The notes below the pieces were generated by a model. It searched no databases, was not told the DNA's origin, and was given only the letters and a program-made list of their open reading frames with translations. Position numbers and translations under genes: made by a program. Positions 23,906 through 32,188 of a stretch of DNA of 33,868 nucleotides are shown here, one piece after another. The stretch's first letter is position 1; each line of letters begins with the position of its first letter. The stretch is from positions 1-33,868 of the forward strand of contig CAZOWL010000044.1 in assembly GCA_964583605.1 (NCBI GenBank). Direction: 5' to 3'. Source of the stretch: CAZOWL01 sp964583605 (GTDB taxonomy: Bacteria; Pseudomonadota; Gammaproteobacteria; Chromatiales; Chromatiaceae).

Positions 23906-25342
23906 TCAGGGAGCTTCTGCTGGGATTCGAACGGCGTAGAATAGGCGGCCCTCGCCGCGCTGGATCAGCAATGCGACCGAACGACCTGGCTCGAAGCCGT
24001 CCAAGATCTCTTTCAGCTGCGGCGGACTCTCGATCAGCTCGTTGTTGAGGGCCAGGATCACGTCACCGGCGCGGACCCCTGCCCGTTCGGCCGGCCCGCT
24101 CTCGACGCTCTCGACGACGACGCCGCCACGCTCGATGCCGAGCTCTTCACGCTGCTCCGCAGTCAGCTCGCTCACGACCAGGCCGATGCGATTCGACTCT
24201 GCGGGCTGTTGGGGCGCGGCGCTGCGGCCGGCAAGCACATCCTCGTCAGGTAGCTCGCCGATGACGACCTCGATGGTCCGGGTCTTCCCGCTGCGCAGGA
24301 TCTCGACCTGCGCTGGCTCTCCGACCTCGCTTGCGCCGACGATCGGAGGGAGCGAGCCGGATGTCGGTACCTCGCGGCCGTTGAATCGCAGGATGATATC
24401 ACCCGGCTGAAAGTCGGCCTCGGCGGCCGGGCTGTCAGGCAGCACCTGGGCGATCAGGGCACCCCTGGGCTGGGCCATGCCGAAGGTCTCGGCGAGCTCG
24501 CGGGTGACGTCTTGAATCAGGACGCCCAGCCAGCCGCGGCTGACGCGGCCCTGGGTCTTGAGCTGCTCGACGACGTCCATCGCGACATCGATCGGGATCG
24601 CGAATGACAGCCCCATGAAGCCGCCGGTGCGACTGTAGATCTGCGAGTTCACGCCGACCACTTCGCCATCCAGATTGAACAAAGGCCCGCCGGAGTTACC
24701 GGGGTTGATGGCGACATCCGTCTGAATGAAGGGCACATAATTCTCGCTCGGCAGGCTGCGCCCCATGGCGCTGACGATCCCCGCGGTGGCCGAGTGCTCG
24801 AAGCCGAACGGCGAGCCGATCGCCAACACCCACTCGCCTACCTTAAGATTCTTCGCCGAGCCTAGGCTGACGGTCGGGAGGTCTTGACCGTCTACCTTCA
24901 GCAGGGCGATGTCGCTACGCTTGTCGGTCCCGACAACGGTCGCGACGAACTCACGACGGTCACTGGTGCGCACGATGATCTCGGTTGCCCCGTCGACGAC
25001 ATGGGCGTTGGTGAGCACATCGCCGTCGCTCGAGATGATGAACCCCGAGCCCAGCGAGCGGGCCAAGATCTCGTCATTCGGCGCCTCACCTCCGCCTTCC
25101 TCACCAAAGAAGCGCCGGAAGAAATCGTAGAAGGGACTGTCCTCCGGCAGGTCGGGAATCGAGAACTGCATTGCCGGCGGATTGGCTCTCGATTGCTGCG
25201 AGCTGATGTTGACAACGGCCGGTCCCTGCTGCTCGAACAGGTTCGTGAACTCGGGTAGGCTCGCGGCGAGAACACCGAGCGGCGCGAGGAGACCGAGGAC
25301 GGCCACGATCAAGATCAAGGCGGGTCGACGGACGTTGGACAT
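23906..25342 (-). CDS. mucD: Periplasmic serine endoprotease DegP/MucD
   Basis: A 478-residue HtrA-family protease from the ATG at 25342, which has GGAGG about 6 bases upstream. A TTG at 25378 is a weaker alternative. Signal peptide at about 7-27 (LILIVAVLGLLAPLGVLA). The catalytic triad is His114 (TNAHVVDG), Asp144 (KRSDIALL) and Ser217 (NPGNSGGPL). Two PDZ domains follow (about 245-350 and 370-470). It degrades misfolded envelope proteins and tunes the sigma-E response. It is the last gene of rpoE-rseA-rseB-rseC-mucD; adjacency to the MucABC homologues is why mucD is preferred over degP. Confidence 0.95.
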   Translation of the reverse strand: MSNVRRPALILIVAVLGLLAPLGVLAASLPEFTNLFEQQGPAVVNISSQQSRANPPAMQFSIPDLPEDSPFYDFFRRFFGEEGGGEAPNDEILARSLGSGFIISSDGDVLTNAHVVDGATEIIVRTSDRREFVATVVGTDKRSDIALLKVDGQDLPTVSLGSAKNLKVGEWVLAIGSPFGFEHSATAGIVSAMGRSLPSENYVPFIQTDVAINPGNSGGPLFNLDGEVVGVNSQIYSRTGGFMGLSFAIPIDVAMDVVEQLKTQGRVSRGWLGVLIQDVTRELAETFGMAQPRGALIAQVLPDSPAAEADFQPGDIILRFNGREVPTSGSLPPIVGASEVGEPAQVEILRSGKTRTIEVVIGELPDEDVLAGRSAAPQQPAESNRIGLVVSELTAEQREELGIERGGVVVESVESGPAERAGVRAGDVILALNNELIESPPQLKEILDGFEPGRSVALLIQRGEGRLFYAVRIPAEAP

Positions 25343-25374
25343 AGGCCCTCCGGGGTTGTGATCTGGTTTCCTAG

Positions 25375-25917
25375 TCAATGCGGTCTCGGTCCGGTCACGC
25401 GGCCGACATCGGCAAGATGAAGCGCGACGCGGTGCGACGCAGGCGGCTGCTCGAGGCGCAGCACGACTGCCTGATAACGGGCGTCGCCGCGATGCCTGTG
25501 GCTAAAACGAGCTAGCCAGGCGAGACCCGCGGTCAGGCCGGCCAACGCGCCAAGGAGACTTATCGCGTCGGTCGCCGGCCAGGCAAGCTGCTGGGCCAGC
25601 CATTCGCCAAGAACGCCCCCGAGGATCAACGCGAGCACCGGGCCCAGATAGGCAGCGGCCGAGGCCGATAGGATACTGCCCCCCGGTATCCCGACCACCA
25701 CACGATCACCAGGCTCGGCATCGATGCGGTTGAGCGCAGACAGGCGCAGCGGCCGCCGCCCAAGTGCTCGATCGAGCAACGAGACGCCGCAGCCAGCCTT
25801 GGCCGAGCAGCTCCCGCAGCTGGAGCGCCGCTCGGTCTGCACGTCGGCTAAGTTCCCATCCCGCAGAACGACAACACCCGTCTCTTCTATCATGCCAGGG
25901 ATCATCGTATGGATCAT
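25375..25917 (-). CDS. rseC: SoxR-reducing/sigma-E regulator RseC (MucC)
   Basis: A 180-residue inner-membrane RseC/MucC. The N-terminal cytoplasmic part has the Cys cluster SCGSCSAKAGCGVSLL typical of the family. Two TM helices follow at about 83-106 and 115-138. It modulates sigma-E signalling together with RseA/RseB and, in E. coli, assists SoxR reduction through the Rsx complex. The start codon overlaps the rseB end by 4 bases (25914-25917), and its stop lies about 33 bases before the mucD start, so the whole set is one operon. Confidence 0.9.
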   Translation of the reverse strand: MIHTMIPGMIEETGVVVLRDGNLADVQTERRSSCGSCSAKAGCGVSLLDRALGRRPLRLSALNRIDAEPGDRVVVGIPGGSILSASAAAYLGPVLALILGGVLGEWLAQQLAWPATDAISLLGALAGLTAGLAWLARFSHRHRGDARYQAVVLRLEQPPASHRVALHLADVGRVTGPRPH

Positions 25918-26885
25918 GGCACGTCCGCGCCCGTATGTCGGATCCCGGCGAGGACCGTCTCGACCGTTGCGGCCGGCACCTCCCCCACAACGGTCACCCG
26001 ATGGCCAGCGACCTGTCCACCTATCGCGTGGATCGCCCCAATGTGCGTTGTGCCGTCGAGACCGTCGCCATCGTCGGGCTCGACATAGACCGACACTGAC
26101 GCGAGACCGTCGGACAGCAGAAAGTGCTCGACTTCCGTATCCCCGTCAGCGTCGGCAACCTGATACATCATGAGATCGAAACCGGTGGGCAGGTCATCAA
26201 AGCGCCAAGGCGAGGACGAGGAGTCCGCCACGACCGCCGGCGGCGCGGCGCTGGCGGCCGGTTCAATCGGCACTGGGCGGGAATTGAGCTTCACTGTCGT
26301 AAACATGACCTGCTCGATCGGCTCGGAGTCACTTCCCATCAGATCAGTCTTCAAGGGCAACCCAGTCTCTCGGTCCAGATAGAACCGATAGCCATAGCGC
26401 AGCGTATCGTTGGGAATGATGCCGACGACATCGGTTTGGCGGCCCGCCACGCGCGCAACCCCCAGCGAGTGTAAACGGTAGTGGCCATCTAGTACCTCGA
26501 GATTCATCGCCCGCGAGCGTAGCAGGTCGTGGGCCACGGTACCGCGTTTAACCGATATGGGATGGCTATTCGGGAGGATGCAGGTCACCTCGTCCTCCTC
26601 ACGCGTGACGGAACGCACGGGTCCGGTCATCGACACCAGCCGCTCGTGTGCCCGGTCCCCTTCGACGGTGTGGTAGATGTAGAGGGTCTCCAGGCGATTC
26701 TGGTGGAGATAGACCAGCGTCCCTTCGAAGCTCAGCTCGTTTACCGCCGCCGCCATCCTTTGCAGCTGCTCGATCGCCGAGGTCGGCGGGGAGCTCGCTG
26801 CGACCCCGAACGCCAGGCCGGCAATGAGAATCGCCGCGACGGCCCTGACGAAGGGCTGCTGCTCAGCGCCCAGCGTCATAGCCAA
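25914..26885 (-). CDS. rseB: Sigma-E regulatory protein RseB (MucB)
   Basis: A 323-residue periplasmic RseB. Signal peptide at about 10-30. A large lipid-binding MucB/RseB N-terminal domain follows (SFEGTLVYLHQNRLETLYIY, YRFYLDRETGLPLKTDLM). The small C-terminal domain includes VADADGDTEVEHFLLSDGLA and ends VETVLAGIRHTGADVP. RseB shields RseA from DegS cleavage until it senses lipopolysaccharide intermediates. The start at 26885 overlaps rseA by 23 bases; the next Met (26879) would give a shorter overlap. Confidence 0.93.
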   Translation of the reverse strand: MAMTLGAEQQPFVRAVAAILIAGLAFGVAASSPPTSAIEQLQRMAAAVNELSFEGTLVYLHQNRLETLYIYHTVEGDRAHERLVSMTGPVRSVTREEDEVTCILPNSHPISVKRGTVAHDLLRSRAMNLEVLDGHYRLHSLGVARVAGRQTDVVGIIPNDTLRYGYRFYLDRETGLPLKTDLMGSDSEPIEQVMFTTVKLNSRPVPIEPAASAAPPAVVADSSSSPWRFDDLPTGFDLMMYQVADADGDTEVEHFLLSDGLASVSVYVEPDDGDGLDGTTHIGAIHAIGGQVAGHRVTVVGEVPAATVETVLAGIRHTGADVP

Positions 26886-27432
26886 CGAAGGTCGCGTAAG
26901 GGAGAAGGCCCTTCATACCCGAGGCGGGGGCATACTCCTGGTGATTGACCAGAAGCTTGTCGAGCTTGGTCTCGAGATCTGGCTCGTCGATATGCCAGCG
27001 CTGGCTGGGATAGTCAAGCAGGAATTGCGGCGCCGGGGGTAGCGTGTTGCCGGCAATCGTCGTCGGCGGAGCAGCGTCAGTCGTGGGCTCGAACAAGGCC
27101 GGCACGGCGAAGATCGCAAGAAAGGCCACGGCAGCGGCCAGCGCGGCGCCCGCCAGAGGCGCCGCCGCGTAGATGGAGGCGCGGCGTCGGATCGCCGCCG
27201 GAGCAAGAACGGTCGGCTCGGCCGCCAAACGTGTCGCCAAGGCCTCGGCTACGCCGCGGACGTCCGAGCGCACGGGCTCGCCGTGCAGCGCGGCGGAGAT
27301 GAGATGGTAGCGCTCCCAACGTCCAGCGAGCTCGGGATCACGTTCTAGTGCGTCCAGCAGGGCTGGCAACGAGGCGTCACCGAGCTCGCCGTCGATCAAT
27401 GCCGAGAGTTGTTGATGTTGAGCTTCTCTCAT
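26863..27432 (-). CDS. rseA: Anti-sigma-E factor RseA (MucA)
   Basis: A 189-residue single-pass anti-sigma factor. The N-terminal cytoplasmic RseA_N domain (QQLSALIDGELGDASLPALL, then RWERYHLISAALHGE) binds sigma E. A TM helix at about 92-112 (AAPLAGAALAAAVAFLAIFA) is followed by a periplasmic C-terminal domain (RWHIDEPDLETKLDKLLVNH, then EYAP) cleaved by DegS and RseP. It is 19 bases downstream of rpoE and translationally coupled to rseB by overlap. Confidence 0.95.
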   Translation of the reverse strand: MREAQHQQLSALIDGELGDASLPALLDALERDPELAGRWERYHLISAALHGEPVRSDVRGVAEALATRLAAEPTVLAPAAIRRRASIYAAAPLAGAALAAAVAFLAIFAVPALFEPTTDAAPPTTIAGNTLPPAPQFLLDYPSQRWHIDEPDLETKLDKLLVNHQEYAPASGMKGLLPYATFVGYDAGR

Positions 27433-27451
27433 CGTGCAACTTACCCAGAGT

Positions 27452-28030
27452 TCATGGATTCAGCAGGGGTCTGAGCCGTTTGTCGATGGCCTCGCGAGCA
27501 CGAAAGATCCGTGAGCGCACGGTCCCGATCGGACAGTCCATTGCGACCGCGATCTCCTCGTAGCTCAAGCCTTCCAGTTCGCGCAGGACGATCGCCGTGC
27601 GGAGATCATCCGGAAGATCGTCTAGGGCCTGCTGAACCGTCACGGCGATCTCTTCGGTCAACAGATGACGCTCCGGGGTGCCGTTCTCGCGCAAGCGGCT
27701 GCCCATGTCCATCTGCTCGGCGACCTCGGCGTCGACGTCTTCACCGGGGGGCCGTCGCCCTTGGGCCACCATGTGGTTCTTGACCGTATTGATGGCGATT
27801 CGATAAAGCCAGGTGTAGAAGGCGCTCTCGCCACGAAATCCGGACAAGGCCCGGTAGGCCTTGAGGAATGCCTCTTGAGTGACGTCCAACACCTCGCCGG
27901 AGTCACGGATGTACCGTCCAATTAGGTTGCTGACCTTCTGCTGGTATTTCAGGACCAGCAAATCAAATGCGCGCTTGTCACCCTGTTGCGCGCGCGAGAC
28001 AAGTTCCTGATCGGCCTCTCTGTCAGACAT
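27452..28030 (-). CDS. rpoE: RNA polymerase sigma factor RpoE (AlgU)
   Basis: A 192-residue ECF sigma factor of the sigma-E group controlling envelope-stress genes. Region 2 includes LLVLKYQQKVSNLIGRYI and DVTQEAFLKAYRALSGFRGE, with FYTWLYRIAINTVKNHMVAQ just after. Region 4 reads LPDDLRTAIVLRELEGLSYE followed by EIAVAMDCPIGTVRSRIFRA. The ATG at 28030 is used; the preceding codon at 28033 is GTG and extends the frame by one. GAGG lies about 11 bases upstream. First gene of the rpoE-rseABC-mucD operon, with a matching sigma-E promoter 40-70 bases upstream. Confidence 0.97.
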   Translation of the reverse strand: MSDREADQELVSRAQQGDKRAFDLLVLKYQQKVSNLIGRYIRDSGEVLDVTQEAFLKAYRALSGFRGESAFYTWLYRIAINTVKNHMVAQGRRPPGEDVDAEVAEQMDMGSRLRENGTPERHLLTEEIAVTVQQALDDLPDDLRTAIVLRELEGLSYEEIAVAMDCPIGTVRSRIFRAREAIDKRLRPLLNP

Positions 28031-28072
28031 CACAGACAGACCTCACTGACTTGCTTCCCTGAGTCCGATGGC

Positions 28073-28099
28073 ATTGACAATGAGCCATTGCGAAAGTTC
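28073..28099 (-). promoter_or_regulatory. Predicted sigma-E promoter of rpoE
   Basis: Read on the minus strand: a GAACTT -35 element (complement of 28094-28099), exactly 16 bases, then TCAAT (complement of 28073-28077). The sigma-E consensus is GAACTT-N16-TCnnA, matched fully at -35 and for the TC at -10. The distance to the rpoE ATG is about 43 bases. This fits known autoregulation of rpoE operons. Confidence 0.65.
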
Positions 28100-28526
28100 G
28101 AGATGCTGCGGATGGGCGGGAATCGGCCGCCTGGCCGGAAGACAGGGCAGACGCATCAGTTTACTGGCGGTGTGGCTCATTTGCATCCCTCGCCTGGCGC
28201 TCAGCTTGGCCAACCTGACCCCCCAAGCCTCGTTGAACGGGGTGTGCCGAGGGGGTCGACCAAGCCCCGCGATCCCCGCTTAGCCCGCCGGCGAAGGGGC
28301 TCGCCAAGCCGACGCGATGGTGGAGACGCACCGTCTCAAATGGGTCCCGGTGACGGCACGGCCGCGGATTGCGCGGGCGAGGGTCGCTGAGGGTGCACTC
28401 GATGGGGACGCGAGGGAAGATCGCGGATGGCATGGCGCATTTGTGCAACGCCAATAGGCCGCGAAAGGCCATGCATCATAGGTGCGGCGATGCCAGGATC
28501 CCCGATCGCGGTTCCGATTTCGTCTG
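28100..28526. other. Non-coding interval between rpoE promoter and ccoS
   Basis: About 430 bases with no recognisable gene on either strand. Open frames here have low-complexity Arg/Pro/Ala-rich products expected from chance in GC-rich DNA. It probably holds the 3' untranslated region of the cco operon and additional upstream promoters of rpoE; no consensus beyond the sigma-E site was found. Confidence 0.4.
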
Positions 28527-28763
28527 TCACGACTCGTCCGGTCTGCCTGAGGCGGGGCCTTGCTTGGCGTCAGGGTGCTTGACCCCATCGCCGTCGGGCA
28601 TCGCGCGGGGCCCGCCGCAATCCTCGTCGTCGTCCATCAATATCCGCTGACCATCGCCTTCTAGGTCATCGTACTGGCCTGTCCGTGCCGCCCAGAACAG
28701 CACCGCGAAGGCCGCGAGGCCGACCAAGAGCATGCCCGGAATCAAGGCGTAGATGACGTCCAT
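28527..28763 (-). CDS. ccoS: cbb3-type cytochrome oxidase assembly protein CcoS
   Basis: A 78-residue CcoS: an N-terminal TM helix (IYALIPGMLLVGLAAFAVLF), the conserved FWAARTGQYDDLEGDGQRIL motif just after it, and a hydrophilic tail (DDDEDCGG...). It is needed for cofactor (heme/Cu) insertion into the CcoN subunit of cbb3 oxidase. Last gene of the ccoG-H-I-S series, separated from ccoI by repeat copy D. Its Asp/Gly-rich tail is longer than average. Confidence 0.93.
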   Translation of the reverse strand: MDVIYALIPGMLLVGLAAFAVLFWAARTGQYDDLEGDGQRILMDDDEDCGGPRAMPDGDGVKHPDAKQGPASGRPDES

Positions 28764-28770
28764 CAGGGGC

Positions 28771-28890
28771 TTACATTGAAATCCGCGTAGCGCGCTCGCT
28801 CCCTCGCCCTCTGGGAGAGGGCTGGGGTGAGGGAACGATCAGGGGCGAGGCGACATTTCATGGCCTGGGGTGGCTCGCCCAATGATCGTT
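28771..28890 (+). repeat. Dispersed two-hairpin repeat, copy D (between ccoI and ccoS)
   Basis: A full copy starting ttacattgaaatccgcg, with ctctgggagagggctggggt in the first hairpin and gaacgatcaggggcgag paired to ctcgcccaatgatcgtt in the second. ccoI on the opposite strand reads about 17 codons into this copy before its TGA at 28839-28841. Confidence 0.9.
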
Positions 28891-31469
28891 GGCACTGGCG
28901 CCGCGCGAGGCCTTGGCACCTGGCTCTCCTTCGTGCCAAGCCTTTGGAGACGGGCCGAATTGCCGATCACGGCCAGTGAGCTCAATGGCATCGCGATCGC
29001 TGCAACCAGCGGTGTCACCCAGGCGGCCATCGCGAGCGGTACCATGACGGCATTGTAGACCAGTGAGATGCCAAGGTTCTGCCGGATGGTCGTCAACATG
29101 TGCCGGGCCAGCTCGACAGCTTGTTCAAGACGCGTCAGGTCACGTCCCATCAGCACAATATCGGCGCTGGCAATCGATACGTCAGTGCCATGGCCCATTG
29201 CGATCCCGACATCGGCACGTGTCAAGGCGGGGGCATCATTGATGCCATCGCCGACCATCGCGACGCGCTGGCCGCGCGCCTGCAGCCCACGGATCACCCT
29301 GTCCTTGTCCCCGGGCCGGACCTCCGCGATGAACGCTGTGCCGCCGATCTCATCCGCGATGCGCCGCGCCGTCTCACGACGATCACCCGTCAGCATGGTC
29401 ACTTGTAGGCCTTGCCTCTTGAGCCGGCGGAGGACGTCCGCCGCACCAGGGCGCAGGGGATCGCGCACACTCAGCGCCATTCTTAAGTCGCCGTTCTCGG
29501 TCACGAAGACGACGCTGGCGTCGTCACCCCATCGGGCCGCGGTGAGGTCCTCAAAGGCCGAAGTATCGACGCCGACGCGCTCGCGAAGCCAGGTGGCGGT
29601 CCCGACCGCTAGCTCCCGCCCTGAGACACGGCCCAGGACACCGCAGCCGGGCAGCACCTCGACATCGGTGACTGGAAGGCCGCGGAATGGGATCTTCACC
29701 TCATCGGCGAATCCCACGATCGCGGCAGCGATGGGGTGCTCGGAGCGCCACTCGAGCGCCGCCAGCCGTCCCAAGATGTCACGTAGCTCGGCTGGCGGTG
29801 CGACCGCGGCCCCTGCGCTGGCAGTCCAGCGGCCTGTTGCAGAGTCGATGCGGATGACCGATGGTCGGCCCTCTGTCAGGGTGCCTGTCTTGTCCAACAC
29901 CAGATGATCGATCCGCGCCAGATGCTCGAGTGCTGCGCCGTGCTTGACGAGAATACCGCGGCGAGCCCCCGCACCGCTCGCGACGGCGAAGGCCATCGGG
30001 GTGGCCAATCCGAGTGCGCAGGGGCAGGTGATGATGAGAACGGCGGTCGCCGCAGTCACAGCAGTGACCAGATCCACGCGCAACCACCAGAGGAAGGTCG
30101 CCGAGGCGAGGATGAGGGTCATCGCGACAAACCAGGGGACGACCCGATCAGCCAAGGATTGGATTGGCGCCTTGCTGGCCTGGGCCTCCTCGACCAGCTG
30201 GACGATGCGCCCGAGCGCGGTGTCGGCGAGCAGGCCCTCGGTCCGCAGTTGCAGCACGCCTGCCCCGTTGAGGGTGCCTGCCGCGACATGGTTGCCCGGT
30301 TGCTTCGGCACCGCTGCCGACTCACCGGTGAGCATGGACTCATCGACCGAGCTGGTGCCGGCGAGCACCGTGCCGTCGACCGGAATCCTCTCCCCGGGGC
30401 GCACCATGACCCGATCGCCCAGCTGCACGGCCCGGATCGGGACCAGGCGCTCGTCGGCTTCATGCAGTACCCTCGCCGCCTGCGGTTGCAGCTCGAGCAA
30501 TCGTTGCGTCGCGGCAACCGCGCGATGCTTGGAGACGGACTCCAGATACCGACCGACTAGGATGATGAATAGCAGATTGACGACCGTATCCCAATAGACA
30601 TCCCCGTGCCCGGTCAGGGTCACGGCGAGTGAGTAAAGATAGGTGATGGTGGCCCCAAGGGCTATCGGCAAGTCCATCGTTAGCTGGCCGCCACGCAGGC
30701 CACCGATCGCTCCCCGCAGGAACGGAAAGCCCGCGTAGAGGAGCGTCGGCGTAGCAATGACAAGACCAAGCCACTGGAAAAGCGGACGGAACTCGCCCTG
30801 ATCGGCGCCCGCGTAAAGGGCGATCGAGATCCACATCAGGTTCATCGCGGCGACGCCGGCGAAGGCCAGCCGGTAGAGGAGTGCCCGATCGTGCTGCTGA
30901 CGTCTGTTGGCCGCGCTGTGCGGGTCGAACGGCACCGCCGCATAGCCGATCTCGCCGAGCCGTTGGAGGATCGCCGAGAGCTTGAGCCGGTTGCTGTCCC
31001 AGGCGATGCGCATCCGTCGGCCGGTGAGATTGACGCGGGCTTCGCGAACGCCCGGCATCGACTGCAGGGCGTGCTCGATCAGCCATACACAGGCCGCACA
31101 ATGGATGCCTTCGACGTAGAGCTGACACTCCCGGTCCGCGCCTGAGCCGGATACGAGCCCCTCCTGAACCGCATCCAGATCGTAGACCGCGAGCTGCTCT
31201 GGCGGGGCGGCGGGCGGAGCGAGGATGCCGCCGGGAGGAGTGCGATGATAGAAGCCAGCCAGCCCGGCGGCATGGATGGCCTCGCAGACCGAGCGGCAAC
31301 CCGCACAGCAGAATGCCCGTTGCTGTTCGTCGATGCGTGCCCAGATGGCCTGGCCTTGCGGCAATGGCAGCCCACAGTGAAAGCAGGTGGATGCAGGAGC
31401 AGGAACCGAGGTCGCGCCGGACAGCCCCGCCGCCTCGGCGGATGAGGCGTTATGCATCGGATCACGCAT
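28839..31469 (-). CDS. ccoI: Copper-translocating P-type ATPase CcoI (FixI)
   Basis: An 876-residue P1B ATPase of the CcoI/FixI type, exporting Cu for cbb3 oxidase assembly. An N-terminal Cys-rich domain (CFHC at 29-32; FCCAGC at 53-58) is followed by an HMA domain with GIHCAACVW (121-129). The CPC ion-path motif is at 482-484, the phosphorylated Asp526 is in DKTGTLT, and GDGINDAPAL lies in the hinge. Start at 31469, 4 bases after ccoH; an ATG at 31457 is also possible. The C-terminal ~17 residues (from about IIGRATPGHEM) are encoded by repeat copy D, so the native tail was probably replaced by element sequence. Confidence 0.96.
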   Translation of the reverse strand: MRDPMHNASSAEAAGLSGATSVPAPASTCFHCGLPLPQGQAIWARIDEQQRAFCCAGCRSVCEAIHAAGLAGFYHRTPPGGILAPPAAPPEQLAVYDLDAVQEGLVSGSGADRECQLYVEGIHCAACVWLIEHALQSMPGVREARVNLTGRRMRIAWDSNRLKLSAILQRLGEIGYAAVPFDPHSAANRRQQHDRALLYRLAFAGVAAMNLMWISIALYAGADQGEFRPLFQWLGLVIATPTLLYAGFPFLRGAIGGLRGGQLTMDLPIALGATITYLYSLAVTLTGHGDVYWDTVVNLLFIILVGRYLESVSKHRAVAATQRLLELQPQAARVLHEADERLVPIRAVQLGDRVMVRPGERIPVDGTVLAGTSSVDESMLTGESAAVPKQPGNHVAAGTLNGAGVLQLRTEGLLADTALGRIVQLVEEAQASKAPIQSLADRVVPWFVAMTLILASATFLWWLRVDLVTAVTAATAVLIITCPCALGLATPMAFAVASGAGARRGILVKHGAALEHLARIDHLVLDKTGTLTEGRPSVIRIDSATGRWTASAGAAVAPPAELRDILGRLAALEWRSEHPIAAAIVGFADEVKIPFRGLPVTDVEVLPGCGVLGRVSGRELAVGTATWLRERVGVDTSAFEDLTAARWGDDASVVFVTENGDLRMALSVRDPLRPGAADVLRRLKRQGLQVTMLTGDRRETARRIADEIGGTAFIAEVRPGDKDRVIRGLQARGQRVAMVGDGINDAPALTRADVGIAMGHGTDVSIASADIVLMGRDLTRLEQAVELARHMLTTIRQNLGISLVYNAVMVPLAMAAWVTPLVAAIAMPLSSLAVIGNSARLQRLGTKESQVPRPRAAPVPTIIGRATPGHEMSPRP

Positions 31470-31473
31470 CCGA

Positions 31474-31989
31474 TCAGGGACGCCCGACCTGAATCCGCTC
31501 CCCGATGAGGTGCTCGTCGGTCCCGTAGGAGACCGCGACCAGCGTGTCCCAGATGCCGATCAGGGGAAAGACCACCTCGGCAACATAGCGGCCCCGATCC
31601 TCCTCGGCCATGGTTGCGGTGAAGTCCTTGGAGGCATCCGCGGGTCGGTAGGCATAGAAGTCGACGCGCGCGGGCGCGACCGGTTGGCCGACCTGATCGA
31701 CCACGACGAAGCGCACCCGCGTCGGCTCGTTGGCCAGCACATCAGGCGGGATGTCCAGCTGCATTGTCCAGCCCGGGTTGCGAGCTAGCCTCGACGCCAT
31801 GCTACGCTCGTAGGCTTGGCCACGCGCGTAGTAATCCGCGTTGACCAATCCGGGATCTGTGACGACCGCCAGGTAGACCATCGTTGCATTGACGACCAAT
31901 ACGACCAGGATCATCGCCACCGAGCCGAGAAGCCATGGGCTGCGCCAGGCCGAGATCGGCGGCGTCGTTTCGTTTGCTTCGGATCTCAT
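31474..31989 (-). CDS. ccoH: cbb3 oxidase accessory protein CcoH (FixH)
   Basis: A 171-residue single-pass FixH-family protein starting at the ATG 31989 (MRSEANETTPPISAWRSPWL). A TM helix at about 20-43 (LLGSVAMILVVLVVNATMVY...) is followed by a periplasmic beta domain with the conserved ADYYARGQAYERSMASRLA motif and a GIWDTLVAV...EHLIGERI end. It stabilises the assembling cbb3 complex. An upstream in-frame ATG at 32043 lies inside repeat copy E and would add element-encoded residues; it is rejected. It follows ccoG and directly precedes ccoI. Confidence 0.94.
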   Translation of the reverse strand: MRSEANETTPPISAWRSPWLLGSVAMILVVLVVNATMVYLAVVTDPGLVNADYYARGQAYERSMASRLARNPGWTMQLDIPPDVLANEPTRVRFVVVDQVGQPVAPARVDFYAYRPADASKDFTATMAEEDRGRYVAEVVFPLIGIWDTLVAVSYGTDEHLIGERIQVGRP

Positions 31990-32020
31990 GGGAGTCTGTC
32001 GGACGGCCTCGTGCGGGGTC

Positions 32021-32141
32021 TTACTGTGAAATTCGCGCAGCACATTCGCTCCCTCGCCCTCTGGGAGAGGGTTGGGGTGAGGGAACGATCAGGGGCGAGG
32101 CGACATTTCATCATCCGGGATGCCTCGCCCCATGATCGTTA
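32021..32141 (+). repeat. Dispersed two-hairpin repeat, copy E (between ccoG and ccoH)
   Basis: A full copy from ttactgtgaaattcgcg through ctctgggagagggttggggt to cccatgatcgtta. Its final tta is shared with the beginning of copy F, so E and F are fused head to tail. Confidence 0.9.
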
Positions 32142-32188
32142 CTGTGAAATTCGCGCAGCACGTTCGCTCCCTCGCCCCATGATCCTTA
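32139..32188 (+). repeat. Internally deleted repeat copy F
   Basis: It has the complete head (ttactgtgaaattcgcg ... gctccctcgcccc) and the tail (catgatcctta) but lacks about 70 bases between. The junction is at the short direct repeat ctcgccc present in both halves of a full element. The last tta complements the ccoG TAA stop. Confidence 0.85.

Noticed and set aside
31990..32043. Upstream start for CcoH at 32043.
   Set aside because: The extra residues are encoded by repeat copy E; the ATG at 31989 matches CcoH starts.
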